A DNA stretch of 64,000 nt from Thinopyrum elongatum (taxonomy: Eukaryota; Streptophyta; Magnoliopsida; Poales; Poaceae). Positions 33,605 through 45,532 of the stretch are shown here, piece by piece. The position numbers were made by a program, and so were the translations under genes. The stretch is taken from NCBI GenBank assembly GCA_011799875.1, contig CM022300.1, positions 168,099,837 through 168,163,836 on the forward strand, in the 5' to 3' direction. Within the stretch, counting starts at the first letter, position 1. Each line of letters begins with the position of its first letter. The notes below the pieces were generated by a model. That model did no database searches, was not told the origin of the DNA, and saw nothing but the letters and a program-made list of their open reading frames with translations.

Positions 33605-33778
33605 GGACTCGAACCCAGGTCTCCTAGGTAGGACAGAGGGGCACTGACCACTGCGCTAGATGGGGTTGTTTCTACTGTGAAGGGGGGCCTGGCTTCTTTT
33701 GAACCAGTGCCAGAAGGCTGAGCCTTTGGCTATGGCGACAAAGAGATCACCGGCGCCGGTGGTGATGAGCTAGGAGCC
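33605..33778 (-). repeat. Inverted repeat, left arm, with tRNA-like pol III promoter boxes
   Basis: Pairs in inverted orientation with 34568-34740 at roughly 85% identity by eye. On the minus strand it has an A box TAGCGCAGTGG (33648-33658) and a B box GGTTCGAGTCC (33605-33615), both matching the tRNA gene consensus, at tRNA-like spacing. A T-arm hairpin cctggg/cccagg is at 33601-33619. The acceptor stem does not pair, so this is a tRNA-derived relic rather than a tRNA gene. Confidence 0.65.
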
Positions 33779-33825
33779 ACGTCGGCCGCCTCGATGATTT
33801 GACGGCCAGAGTGCCTCCCCACACT

Positions 33826-33833
33826 CTATAAAC
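33826..33833 (+). promoter_or_regulatory. TATA motif between the inverted repeats in the LTR of D
   Basis: ctctataaac followed by C+T-rich sequence (cctagggttcctcctcg). A candidate LTR promoter core. Confidence 0.4.
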
Positions 33834-34567
33834 ATGTCCCAGTGCCCTAGGGTTCCTCCTCGACCGATCCCTTTCCTCTCCCTGCCTCGCCGCCACCTAG
33901 GTAAGCCTCCATGCACACGCCATTGCCGTGGCCACCATGACCCGAGCAAGCAAGGGTTCGAGCTCGAGCTAGCTTCCAGCACGACTCCGCCCCTCCCCCC
34001 TTGGCCGCTCTGGAGAGGACCATCGAGGGCTCCTTCTCCTGCCATGACGCATGCGGCCACAAGGGATCTGGAGCTTCCTCCCCGACGTCCTCTTCTTCCT
34101 GTCCACTATCTCCTTCACGGACCAGAAGAACACCGCCAGATCAGCCACTCCCCGTCCGCATCATTTTATCCTAGGTGAGATAGGTATAACCATCTTCTTC
34201 CCTGCCCATCCTTGCCTCCGTTAACTCCACGTAGACCACGATCTGTCCATGAATTTGCCATACCCTCCGTGCTCCGGCAAGGTCATTTTTTTTGTTGTTG
34301 TTCCGCGGCTCATCTAGTGCACCCTGCTCCGGCTTCTGCCTTGCCACACTCGCCTCGCACTCCAGCTTGCACGCGCTTGCGCTCCCACAGCGCAGCAGCC
34401 CCGCACGAGCACCAAGCCTTGCCTAGGCCCATGCCATAGCCACCAAGGAGAGCACGAGCTCGTCTTCAGGAGGGCCCGCACGTGCATGTTCCCTTGCTGC
34501 TCCACTTGCACGCACGCATCCTTACCCCATTCCCGTAGGCCAGCCGCTACTCTGCATCATGAGCCAT

Positions 34568-34740
34568 CGCCTCCTAGCTCGTAACCGCCGGCATCGGTGA
34601 TCTCTCTGTCGCCATAGCCAAAGGCTCGGCCTTCTGGCTCTGGTTCAAAAGAAGCCAGGCACCCTTATCAGTACAAACAGCCCCGTCTAGCGCATTGGTC
34701 AGCGCTCCTCTGTCTTACCTAGGAGACCTGGGTTTCCCAA
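34568..34740 (+). repeat. Inverted repeat, right arm
   Basis: Inverted partner of 33605-33778. Its tRNA-like boxes lie on the plus strand but are decayed: A-box region tagcgcattgg (34688-34698), and the B-box region is lost in gggtttccca. The left arm keeps the better copy. Confidence 0.6.
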
Positions 34741-36378
34741 GCTCCACGTATTTTGCTGTGGCCTTTTATTTTTCACTGTGACTATGACGCCTTGGCCCCA
34801 CTGTCATCTACACACACTCACGGGCCCACTGTCATAGTCACACGCACACAGCCCCTCCTTTTTCTTTATTGTTTTTCATATTGTTCCCGAAATTCCATTT
34901 CTGGAAAGGGCTAACTTTCGAAATTTGGCCGCGTTCAAATCTGGACATTGCAATTCTGGCAGCTGCCTATTTCCATTTAAGGTAGTATATGACTTAGTGC
35001 ATTTTGTGAGCATTTTTCTACATGGACATATACATATTATATATCATTTTGGGCTAGAAAAATGCAACTAATCCATCTCTGGCATTAGATTCATCATTTG
35101 AGTAAGTTTGCAAACATGTCATTTTTACAGCATATGCCATTTTGTCATTTTTGTATGATTTTGTGTGATTTTCATATGAGCAGTCTTTGTACATGATTTG
35201 GAGCATAATCATGCCATCTTACTTCTAGAATTTATTTCATGCCATTACATGTACTGAGGGGACTGCCACAAGCATGTTAACAAGCTAAGATAATATTGCT
35301 GTTTTGTTGAAATCTGCTGTCTGAAACTGCCGGTAGTAAAACTTGCCATATTGTCTTGTTGGTTCCCACTAATCTATAACTATTTTCAACATGATCAGTA
35401 AACATGTTTTGTTATGAATTACCAGTACATTCATGCCATGCCTTTTTTTTATCATGTAATACTATTAGCATGTTGTAAACTTGCCCTAAATATGCCATGA
35501 TGATGTTATTGTCAGTTTTGCATTGCATATTGTTTTGCTCACCGTTTGAGATCCGTGCATTCGTTTTCGATGACCTTTATATCCACTTCAATTGAAATCT
35601 TCCATTCTACCCAGTGGCATACTTGGATTGCCAAGAATTTGCCCATATCCATCTTGTCTTCACCATTTCCTTTCTGACATCGTAACCTTCGTTCCGATAG
35701 AACCGTAGCCCCATTCATAACCTTCTTCATATGCATTCATGATAGAATTGTAGGTAGAACATGTTTATTCCCATGTCATGGTTGTTTATTTGGATGCTTG
35801 TTCTTCTTCGGGTAGTACCGGGAGATGAGTTTGGGTCCGAGGACCCTGTTGAGTACGTTCACGAGGAGCAAGGTTTTGATACCACTAAGGACATTTTAGG
35901 CAAGATGATCATTACCCCCGATATCACTACTATCTTTGCTTGCTAGTTGTTTCGGTGCTATCGCTATGTCACGCTACCTACCACTTGTCTGTCAGCCTCC
36001 TAAATTGCCATGATAAGCCTCTAACCCCACATTCCTACCAAACTGTTGTTTGGCTATGTTACCGCTTGCTCAGCCCCTCTTACAGTGTTGCTAGTTGCAG
36101 GTCCAGTGCAGGTTGTACCATGTTGGGACATGGATATCATGGGATATCACAATATCTCTTATTTAGTTACTGCATCTATATACTTGGTAAAGGGCGGAAG
36201 GCTTGTCCTTTTGCTTGGTGTTTTGTTCCACTCTTGCCACCTTAGTTTCCGTCATACCGGTGTTATGTTCCTTGATTTTACGTTCCTAACACGGTCTGGG
36301 TTTATGGGCCCCCTTGACATTTTGCTTTGAATAATACTCTTTCAGCAAGGCCCAACTTTGGTTTTACCATTTGCCTAA

Positions 36379-37291
36379 TGTCGTGGGAAACCACGACCAA
36401 CAATGGGGCCACGAGCCCCTTTTGGTTCAGTAGGGGGACTGAGCATGTTGCACAAAGAGCGGAGGAGCGCAACGCAGCGCAGCAGAGATCACACGGGCAG
36501 TTTTACCATGGTTCGGGCCACCGCAAGGCGTAAAACCCTACTCCTGCTTTGGTGGATTGATGGTGGATGGTGGTGGAAATGCATCGCTCTTACCCGGCAG
36601 GGTTGCCTCAGGGCGGGAGCAGCTACGCTCTTACGAGTGTACAAGGATCCAAATCCTTTCTATGGTTGCCATGGGCCTCCTTTTATAGATCAAGGGGTCA
36701 CCACAGTGGCAAATCAATCATTGTGCACTGATTAGATAGCAAACAGTGCTATCATATCTACTCTACAGACAGAGCATAATGCATTAAATGCGCCGCTCAG
36801 CGTCACATCATGGCCTGCCCGGCACGCCTTGCCGGGCTGTTTGGCCACCTTCTCTCCTGTCTGCATGACACGTCGCTGGACGAATGTCATTTGGAGGCGA
36901 TTCCTATAGGAAATGGCTGCCATGTGGCAAAAGGCAGCCATTTAGTCACTTTGGGGCTTGACACCGCACCGATCGATGACTTGCGTCGCTGTGAGGTGGG
37001 GCGGTGAAGCCTTGGCGGGGTTTTTTGCCTTCGTAGGACCCGGCAGGCCTGCTGGGGTGGTCTTGAAGCTTGCTTCCGAGGCAACCTTGACCTCGCCAGG
37101 CTCTCCTGCCCGGCAAGGGAGGTTTTCCCTTAGCAGTGTCTTGCTCCTTGGCTTGACTTGGTTTCCTTGGTCTGCATCCTGGTTTACCAAAGAGCGGATC
37201 TCTCATGCTTGGTCTGGTCCTGGATGTTGCAATCTTGATCTCGGGCCTATGCACGGTCTGGGCAACAGACCTAAGCTTTGTTGCACCGACA
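36379..37291 (-). repeat. 3' LTR of element C (913 bp)
   Basis: Same length and termini as 53487-54399. A TATA motif (plus-strand ttttata, 36681-36687) matches the promoter of the other LTR. Short frames here are not coding. Confidence 0.9.
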
Positions 37292-39423
37292 GGAGCCCCT
37301 GGGCCTGGCCCGAATGCACTGCCGGGCATCGTCGGGGTAGGCCCTAACTTGTGCACAGGCGAGGAGGAAATAGCTGCTTGTCCTTTGAGATCTTCTTTGC
37401 TTCTTCATTAATCTGAGCCCAGGTCAGTTTCTGGTTCTTCCGCCCATCGTGTAACACCAATTTTGGTGGGGCCATTCTTGTAATGGCCCGTGAATGACTT
37501 TAACGCACGGGCGAGTAACTGCCAATTCACTCTTCCCACCACGCCCTTATCCCCGGCCATGTATGCTGCATGCATTGAGTGGGGTAGGTAATGGAGGCGC
37601 GTGGTGCAGGAGAGTGCCAGAGTGGGGGCCCGGTCTGCTTGAGTTGGAGGAGAGGGACGGTAGTTACCCATCGACGAATCAGCCCTAGCCCCCAGCTTGC
37701 CTATAAAAGGGGGCAGGGGGAAGCGGAAGTGCTCATCCACGCTCCTCCTCTCGCCTTTTTCTTCTCTTTTCTTGCAATGTTGAGAGAAAGAGACCGGGGC
37801 CAAGCCCCGAGCTCGAGCGTGAGGTTGGCGACACCGGAAGCTTGTGAAGGATCTTGGGAGTGAGCCTTGTCCGGAGTAAAAAGGGTCGTGGCGGACATGC
37901 CATCCACAGCACGGGAGGCGCCAAGCCCTTCTCTCATGGGGGCGTGTTTGTCCCCTCCTCCCAGGTGCTGAAGCTCTTGGTGGCTCCGGCGTCCGTCAGG
38001 GGTGCAGCACTCGGGTCCCTTGGTAAACCCGGTATCGCCCCCTTTGGTGAAGTCAGGGCAAATGTTGAAGACGTCGGCATCTTCCTGCCCGCCAAGGTGG
38101 GGAGCGACGCCCCTCGCACGCCTCGGACATCGCCGCTGCCTGCAGCTTCTTCGGGGGAGGCAATGGCTCACGGAGCCGGTGTCCCCCCTGGAGCATTGGT
38201 GATGGAGAAATATCGAGGGAAGACGGAGAAGGCGGGTAGCAGGGCGTCAGGTCGGAGTACGATGGCATAGACGCCTTCGTCTCCTATTGCCGACCTGCTG
38301 CCTTGTCTTTCCGCTCTTCCCCTCCCTCCCCAGCACCATCATCACCGTCCTCTTGGTTGCCGGGGAGAGGGCCGCTCTCTTAGCACCTTTGCCTCCTCCA
38401 GCAGTCTTCCAGCTGAGCCTCGGTGGTTCTCCCTGCCAGTGCTTTTTGCTGGAGCTTCTGGTTGCCCCTGGAGGTGGTGACCGAGGCACCATCGAGCTGC
38501 TCCTTCTGTCCCTCTCCTTTGCAGCCTCGCCATTCTCGATCTTGTCAGGCTGCGTCCGGCAGGTCCTGACGGGGCCGAGTGGGGCATCTTGCTCAGGCAC
38601 CCCTTTTGCCCTCCTTCTCTTCCACCATAGTGCCTAGGAGGAGATGGACAAGAAAGGGATTACGGGGCACTTATATTTTTTCAATCTAAAATATGTAGGC
38701 ATTTTCCAAACTTTAGTTCAAATTATGTAATCCCTTTTATCCATGTTTGTGTTTTGTAAGGTCTGTACTTGTTGATCAGCATATTATTGAAAAACATAAA
38801 CCTTGCCGGGCACTTGTGCATGTAACATGTCCATGCAGAGGGAGAATGCCTCTTTACGCTCAAGTAAACAAGTTTTCCCCCGGTAGGCTATCCTGCCAGT
38901 ACCCTCAGTTTGCTGCCGCGGGGCTAGGCCTGCCGAGCACAAATCATAAAGAGGGACCAGCCCCCCGCCAACTTTCTCGGCAAAGGCCACTACAACCTCC
39001 CCGACCGAAGCAACATTCGAGTCAAGGGACGGGAGCACCTAAGTTTTGAAAGCGGCAAGGTTTTCCTATGCACAAGTTTTTACTTACAAAACACGTATGG
39101 ATAAGAGAGAGAACTTATCTGTTTGGGCTTGCCGGGGATCGCGATGTAGGCTTGTCTTCTCTTCTCCTTTTTCGGGACCGAATCCATAGTAGGAGCCTGT
39201 AGTTTGATGCAGATGAAAATGATGCCTCATGCGATCCTATCTACATGAACATGCAATGCTCATGATATGCTTATGCATGCATGCAATTTGTCGGCCCCCC
39301 CAGTGCTTCATTTATTTCTCTTTTGCTCAGGGTCTGCGCCTGGCTTTGTACAAGGGGTTACGTGCAACAGAGGCAAGGCCTGTACAAATGGGTGGCTGCC
39401 GGACAGGGCCCGACAGCCGTGCC
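37292..39423 (-). other. 3' region of element C, possible remains of an antisense unit
   Basis: Lies between integrase and the 3' LTR. Its right part (38690-39423) matches the 3' untranslated region of A. Its left part is G+C-rich and holds overlapping frames on both strands (plus 37854-38270; minus 37408-37803 and 38247-38600) with no domain I recognise. In element H the same position carries a split antisense gene, so this may be a decayed counterpart. Confidence 0.4.
37702..37709 (+). promoter_or_regulatory. Antisense TATA box in element C
   Basis: TATAAAAG in cctataaaagggggc, pointing rightward, against the sense of the element. A C+T-rich stretch and an ATG (37777) follow. H has a similar motif at 46440-46455. 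Confidence 0.4.
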
Positions 39424-40620
39424 TTACGGGTAGAACTTGCGGAGATGCTCAATGTTCCATGAGTTTTGCAACTGAATGCCATCTCCGGTCTCCAGACGGA
39501 CTACGCCAGGTCTGGTGACTCGTACTACCCGGTAAGGGCCTTCCCACTTCGGTGTCAACATGTTTGCACCCTTGGCAGACTGAACGCACCTAAGGACAAG
39601 GTCGCCTTCCTCCAAACACCGGGCATGAACCCTGCGGCTGTGATACCGACGCAAGGCTTGCTGATAGCGTGCGGCACGCGTAGCAGCCCGGAGACAGTTC
39701 TCCTCGAGTAGCACAGCGTCGTCACGCCGGTGCTGATCTTGTGCTACTTCATCGCAGGCAAGCACTCGAGGTGACCCGTAAATGAGTTCCGTGGGGATAA
39801 CTGCTTCTGCCCCATAGACTAGGGAGAAGGGAGTCTACCCGGTAGCTCGATTTGGTGTCGTTCTGAGGGACCAAAGAACCACCGGCAGCTCATCGATCCA
39901 CCGCCTGCCACACTTCTGCAGCCTATCAAATGTTCTCATCTTGAGTCCTCGCAGCACTTTAGCGTCCGCCCTCTCAGCTTGCCCGTTGCTCCTTGGATGG
40001 GCCACAGAGGTGAACGAGATTTTGCCCCCGGGGGCATGAACGTATTGCATGAAGGCGCGGCTCGTGAACTGGTTGCCCTTGTCAGTGATGATCCAGGCAG
40101 GAACTCCAAAGCGGCACACCAATCCTTTCAAGAACATGATAGCTGACTGAGCAGTCACCTTTCTCATGGGCTCTGCTTCCGGTCACTTTGTAAACTTGTC
40201 AATTGCAACAAACAAGAATTCAAAGCCCCTAGCAGCACGGGGGAAAGGGCCGAGGATATCGAGCCCCCAGATCGAAAACAGCCATGACAAAGGGATTATC
40301 TGAAGAGCTTGGGCAGACAGGTGGATATTCTTGGAATGGAACTGGCAGGCTTCACACTTGGTGACAAGCTCGACCGCATCTTGGAGGGCTATGGGCCAGT
40401 AGAATCCTTGCCGGAAAGCTTTCCCAACCAATGCACTTGATCCAGTGTGGGAGCTGCACATACCCTTGTGTATCTCCGCCAGTAGTTCCTTTCCTCCTTC
40501 TCGATAAATGCACTTCAATTTCACACCATTGGGCCTCCTTCTGTACAGCGTGTCATCAACGAACTGATACATACTGGCCCTCCGGGCTACTCTTTCAGGT
40601 TCTTCTTGCACTTCAGGAAG
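39424..40620 (-). pseudogene. Element C integrase (broken)
   Basis: The zinc-binding domain has His in EIHKGM and His in SSHTG six residues on, and the pair CEAC (40183-40611 frame). The core has LDILGPFP (first Asp), ITDKGNQF (second Asp) and GQAER (Glu), so DDE is complete. The C-terminus (39424-39765) holds DLVLR, KWEGPYRVVRV and LRKFYP before TAA. Two stops interrupt: TGA for Trp after FTK (about 40180) and TAG for Gln before TPFSLVY (about 39835). Confidence 0.85.
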
Positions 40621-40656
40621 TTCTCCAGTTTGGAGGAAATGGACTATGTGCCATGC

Positions 40657-41610
40657 CTAAGGCGGAGCCTGTGGCTCGGCAACGAGGACTAACGGCACCT
40701 CCTCATTCGTGAGAGTGCAATCCTCGACCACAAGGACCGGTGGCCTGGCGGGAGGATGCAGCTCAGCAACCGAAGGGGAGTTGCGCCCGACAACCTTTCT
40801 GCCAGGATCCTCAGAAGGTTCTACCGGGAGAGGCTTGCCGGAGTCTAGTTTCCTCCTCTTTCTGGCCATTGTTGCCGGGGATACGGAGGGCTGAGTCAAA
40901 TGGAGAACAAAAGTTCCTGGTTCCACAGGGAGCTTTTGCGCAGCGCACTTCGACAGATGATCAGCAACGCTATTTTCCGCACGAGGTACGTGCTCTGTTT
41001 GCAATCCGTCAAAGCGCTCCTCCAACTTTCTCACTTCCTCAACGTATGCCTCCATCAACGGACTTTGGTAATCCTTGTTGACTTGTCTCACCACAAGTTG
41101 TGAGTCTCCACGGATGATCAGCTTCTTGATCCCCAGTTCCGTTGCAACTCTGAGCCCGGCAAGGAGCCCTTCATACTCTGCTGTATTGTTGGTAGCCTCC
41201 TCCCAGGGAAAATGCATCTGGACGACATACTTCAGGTGCTCTCTAGTGGGAGCAACGAGAAGCACGCCAGCCCCTACACCTTGTAGGGAGAAGGCACCAT
41301 CGAAATACATGATCCATTCTTGGGGCGCTTCCTTGCCGGGAATAACTGTCTCCAACACCTCTTCGTCAGGAGTTGGCATCCATTCTGCAATAAACTCTGC
41401 CAATGCTCTGCTCTGAATGGTTGATGTGCTCTCAAACTTCAAACCAAAGTTGGATAACTCCAAAGCCCACTCCACTATCCTGCCGGTAGCCTCAGGGTTT
41501 CGGAGTATCCATTGCAAAGGGAAACGGGTGACAACCGTGATCTCATGGGCTTGGAAGTAGTGGCGCAGTTTCCTTGAGGCCATGACAAGGCCAAAAATCA
41601 ATTTTTGCAC
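40657..41610 (-). pseudogene. Element C RNase H tail plus archaeal-type RNase H
   Basis: One 317-codon open stretch. It starts in the end of the retroviral RNase H (KLIFGLVMASRKLRHYFQ, PLQWILRNPEATGR, EWALELSNFGLKFE). It runs through the tether EWMPTPDEE into the aRNH with MYFDGAFS, NNTAEYEGLLAGL and IRGDSQLVVRQV (about residues 95-185), then VADHLSKCAAQKLP. A Pro-rich linker leads to integrase. This is the best-preserved copy of the dual RNase H arrangement in the window. The upstream stop (41634-41636 region) keeps it from being part of a full polyprotein. Confidence 0.85.
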
Positions 41611-41634
41611 ACCAGAGCACCTGGATCTAGCCCC

Positions 41635-42888
41635 CTACAACAGGGAGCTGACGAAGTATACTAGGCACTGCACCACTTTCTTCTTTGCCGTGACCGGAGA
41701 ACTGCTTCCGTTGCTTTGCTCTTCTCCATCTTGATCTGCATCTGACCTTGCCGGGGTGTGCTCACTTTCCTCCCCAGAAGGGACACCAGCTATGTCTGTT
41801 GCTCCATCCACTTCCCTCTGCGCCACCAGTGCTGCGCTAACCACTTGATTAGTTGCCGCCAAGTATAGCAGCAATAGCTCTTGAGGTTTTGGAGCGGCCA
41901 AAGTGGGCATAGAGGAAAGGTAGGCTTTCAAATCTTGTAGTGCAGTGTCTGCCTCTAGGGTCCACTCCATGGGTCTTGCCTTTTAGAAAATCTTGAAGAA
42001 CGGCAAGGCACACTCGGCAGACTTGGAAATGAATCTGCTAAGCACGACAACATACCCAGTCAAATGCCTCACGTCCTTGACTGTCTTGGGTGCTTGAATC
42101 TACTCGATAGCCTTGATCTTGTCGGGGTTGGCCTCTATCCCCCGATGGGACACAAAGAAGCCAAGTAGCTTTCCAGAAGGAACGCCAAACACACAATTCT
42201 CCGGGTTTAGCTTCAAGTTGATCTTGCTCAGATTAGCAAACGTCTCTTCTAAATCCTGAATGAGGGTTGATCTGTCCTTGGTCTTGACCACAATATCATC
42301 CATATAATCCTCAACGTTTCAGTGCAACTGTGACTCAAAACCAATCTGGACTGCTCTTGCGAAAGTGGAACCGGCGCTCTTCAACCCGAAATGCATCCGC
42401 ATGAAGCAGTATGTGCCCCATGGGGTGATGAACGCAGTCTTCTCTTCGTCTTCCTTGGACATGAAGATCTAATGATATCCAGAGTAGGCATCCAGGAAGG
42501 AAAGCAGGTCACACCCGGAGGTGGAATCCACAATCTGGTTGATGCGCGGCAAGGGAAATGGGTCCTTCGGGCATGCCTTGTTCAGATCCGTAAAATCTAT
42601 GCACAACCTCCACTTCCCATTATCCTTGCGTACCACCACAGGATTTGCTAACCACGTTGGATGCAACACTCCTCTAACCAGACCAGCTGCCTCAAGTTTC
42701 TTGATCTCCTCGGCAATAATTTTTTGCCACTCCAAAGCTTGCTTCTGGACCTTCTGCTTGTCGTGCCGGGCATGTGGGCAGACAACAAGGTGGTGCTCGA
42801 TTACCTCCCTGGGAACACCAGGGATGTCAGATGGTTGCCAAGCAAACACATGGACATTCGCCCGTAGGAAGGCAACGAATGCACTTTT
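41635..42888 (-). pseudogene. Element C reverse transcriptase and RNase H start (broken)
   Basis: Reads FAWQPSDIPGVPREVIEHHL, KKLEAAGLVRGVLHPTW, LCIDFTDLNKACP, LDAYSGYH (42469-42849), a TAG for Gln, the FGLKS region, a TGA, then DYMDDIVVKTKDR with the catalytic DD (42100-42303), then a stop and the connection/RNase H part (41635-41970: WTLEADTALQDLKAYLSS, LLLYLAATNQVVS). At least three stops. Confidence 0.85.
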
Positions 42889-43700
42889 CTATTTGTCATC
42901 GAGGGTGGCGCTAATAGTGAAAGTACCATCAGCGCCAGCCAGCCCTGTCGGGACCTTTTTCACAGCGGGTGTAGAAGCCTTGGATCTCTTGCTATTGGAA
43001 CTCTCCAGCGAGTCACCAACAGGCGCAGCATACCCCGAAGAGGTACGCTTCCTGGATTCCTTGCTGGCGTCCCTGTTAGCCTTCTTCTTTCCATTACTTT
43101 CCTTGGCGGGGATTGCAGCATCAGTGGCCTCTGTCGCGACTGCTTCCCAGTACATCTTCTCCACGAAAATAATTGCGTCCTTCTCGTCTGATGGAATGGA
43201 AATGACGCCCACCAGCCCTGGCATCTTCAAGGTGTTGTAGGCATAGTGGGATGCTGCCATGAGCTTGGCCAGAGCTGGACGACCAAGGATTCCATTGTAT
43301 GGCAGGGGGAGGTCAACCACATAAAACACGATCTTCTCAGTCCGGTAATACAACTCTCCCCCAAATGTCACCGGCAACGTGATTTTTTCCTTAGGACGAC
43401 TCCTACCGGGGTTGATACCTTGAAACGTACCAGTAACCTTGAGCTCTTCTTCTGCTATCTGGAGTTTGCTGATGACCTTTGAAGAAATCAGATTCAACCC
43501 GGCCCCGCCGTCAACCAACAGCATTGTTACTTTGAGGTTGCGGATTGTTGGTGTTACCAACAACGGCAAGCACCCTACCGCGGTGGTGCAGTCAGGGTGG
43601 TCCTCTTCGTCAAAGATGATGGGCGTGCGGGGCCACTTGAACGGCCTTCGAGAGTCTGCCGCTGGCTCCACGGCATTGACTTCACGTGCCCACCATTTTA
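42889..43700 (-). pseudogene. Element C aspartic protease and linker
   Basis: The frame covers TPIIFDEEDH, LLVDGGAGLNLISS (active site D-G-G, about 43470-43515), PVTFGGELYYRTEKIVFYVV and ILGRPALAKLMAAS, then a Lys/Ser-rich linker ending at TAG 42889-42891. It is joined to gag by a one-base insertion near 43697, placed by comparison with B, which throws gag into MVGT-stop. Confidence 0.8.
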
Positions 43701-45532
43701 AGTTGGCGGTGGGAGGAGTGCAAAGATGCACCGCCATCAATGCACAGGGCGTTAGTGGCTTTCTGGAATTCCTGCTCGCTGGTTTCCTCTTCATCCCCTC
43801 CATCACTCTCATTGTTGCAATCCTCCTTCTCACGGCCTCTAGCAGGTTTCCCTTGATTCTGAGGAGCCTTCCTGGGGTGGCTTGCTCCGCCACCCCGGCC
43901 CTTTTCGCCAGCACCATTCTGACCTTTCTCTTTATCTCGCTTCTCATATTCAGCCTTCCGCTTCTTGACAAGCTGCTCAACCTGATGACACTCCTGGAGA
44001 TCGTGGCCCTTGGTTCGATGGATCTTGCAGTACGGGCCATCGCCTTTCCCAGCCTTCTCGGCAGCCGCGGCTTCTCGGCAATCAATGCACGCGACCACTT
44101 CCTTGCCGGGTATCTCAGCCTTGGCTTTCTTGCCGGTACTAGGCGTGCCCGATCCCTCAACGGTCATCACTGCTTTATCCTTGTGCCTTTTGTTGTGCTT
44201 CTTGTTCCTCTTCTTTTGACTGGTGGCCTTGTCATCATCCTCTGAATCGATGTCGATGCCATCCTCTTCTCCGGGGAGCTTCCTCCCCTCCTCTATTCGA
44301 GCACACTTATCCACCAGAGTGTAAAGCTCCTTCATAGTCTTGGGCAATCGAACGTTCATCTTGGAACGTATCCGACGATTGCGCATGTTGGACTGGAACA
44401 CAGCTATCACAGTTGCCGTGTGGATGTCTGGAATATTCCTATGGACTCGGCTGAATCTCTGCATGTATTTCCGCAAGCTCTCGCCTTCCTTCTGCGAGAG
44501 AAGCTGCAAGTCGCTGGGCCACCCTGGTTCTTGATGGCCGCCCGTGAAGGTGCCAACGAACTCATGGCACAGGTCAGCCCAGGTCGAAATGGAGTTCTTC
44601 GGCAGGTGCATCAGCCAAGACCTCACATTTGGCTTGAGTGCCAAAGGGAAGTAGTTGGCGAATACCTTCTCATCTCTTCCCTCGGTTACTTGAACAGCGA
44701 TGGTGTAGATGCTCAAGAACTCTGCTGGGTTGAGTTTCCCGTCATACTTCTCTGGTATCTCCGGCTTGAACGTGCGAGTGGACGGCCAACGGACTTGCCG
44801 CAGCTCGCGGGTGAAGGCAGGGCACCCAGCCTCGAAAGGCAGGTACCCGCCTTCAGCGAGTGCAGGCTCGTCAACGTCAGGTACATCGCACCTGTCAGAC
44901 TGGCGGTTGGCGCCACGGTGTCGCTCGATGGTGACACGCGCGCCTCCCCTCTGCCTGTCCTCCAGGACTCGCCGTTGGCCTTGACGCGCTAGAGGGTTAG
45001 ACGAAGCCATCGAGATGTCGTCGGGTTCTTGGTTGCGCGGCTCCCGTGCCGGCTTCCGTGGAGGGGACTGCACCGTAGGAGTGGCCCCATCTGCATGGCC
45101 AACAGTGTGGGCCGTTATCACTGCCTGGGGAGGCCGTGGCGGGCCAGCCCACTGCGATCCTCCCGCCTCGGTGAAGCCAATCAGACTCTGAATGGTGGCT
45201 CTCCACTCATCCATCTGATCGGCTGCCAGCGGAAATTTCAACAGCAGCTGAGCCTGCGCCATGGCCTCCGAAGCGGTGCTTGGCATGGATGTCGATGAAG
45301 ACCGTAATGTCGCCCGGCTCCTGACAGTGCCGGTAGAGGTCGCACCGTGCTCTCGTCGTCGTGAGCCGGCCGCCTGGACGGCGTGGTGACGAGGTGGAGG
45401 CGCTTGAGGGCCAGCGGCTCCGTTTAGCATAGCGGCTGGGTTGGCTCGTTCCGGGGGTGGCGCATGTTCTGCAGCCGCACCCGCGGTGGGAGCGGTCGAG
45501 GAGTTGTGATTCCCCCCCGAGCGGGTACCCCC
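43682..45532 (-). pseudogene. Element C gag, main part (interrupted by H)
   Basis: Long open frame with capsid segments MDEWRATIQSLIGF, FEAGCPAFTRELRQVRWPS, KYDGKLNPAEFLSIYTI, SWLMHLPKNSISTWADLCHEF, KEGESLRKYMQRFSRVHRNIP and LYTLVDKCARIEEGRKLPGEE. A Lys-rich stretch, the CHHC knuckle (43988-44029) and an acidic tail follow. The N-terminal part lies at 53086-53384, beyond element H; with one CCCCC removed the two parts are in the same frame. The open frame runs on past 45532 into the LTR of H by chance. Confidence 0.85.
43988..44029 (-). other. CHHC zinc knuckle in gag of element C
   Basis: CKIHRTKGHDLQEC, identical in spacing to the motifs of A and B. Confidence 0.7.

Larger units (their letters stand above)
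32864..36378 (+). repeat. 5' LTR of element D, first part
   Basis: Starts TGTAACACCCC directly after element B's RNase H frame. It includes the inverted tRNA-like repeat pair (33605-33778 and 34568-34740), a G+C-rich block between them with a TATA motif, and A+T-rich sequence to 36378. The last five bases CCTAA are the target duplication of element C. G+C-rich open frames at 33770-34511 lie on both strands and are not credible genes. Confidence 0.75.

Noticed and set aside
33601..33660. A functional tRNA gene on the minus strand
   Set aside because: A and B boxes and the T arm are good, but the flanking bases cannot form an acceptor stem, so it is reported as tRNA-like only.
33770..34511. 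G+C-rich frames in the LTR of D
   Set aside because: Low-complexity Pro/Arg/Ser/Ala frames on both strands between inverted repeats; no recognisable protein.
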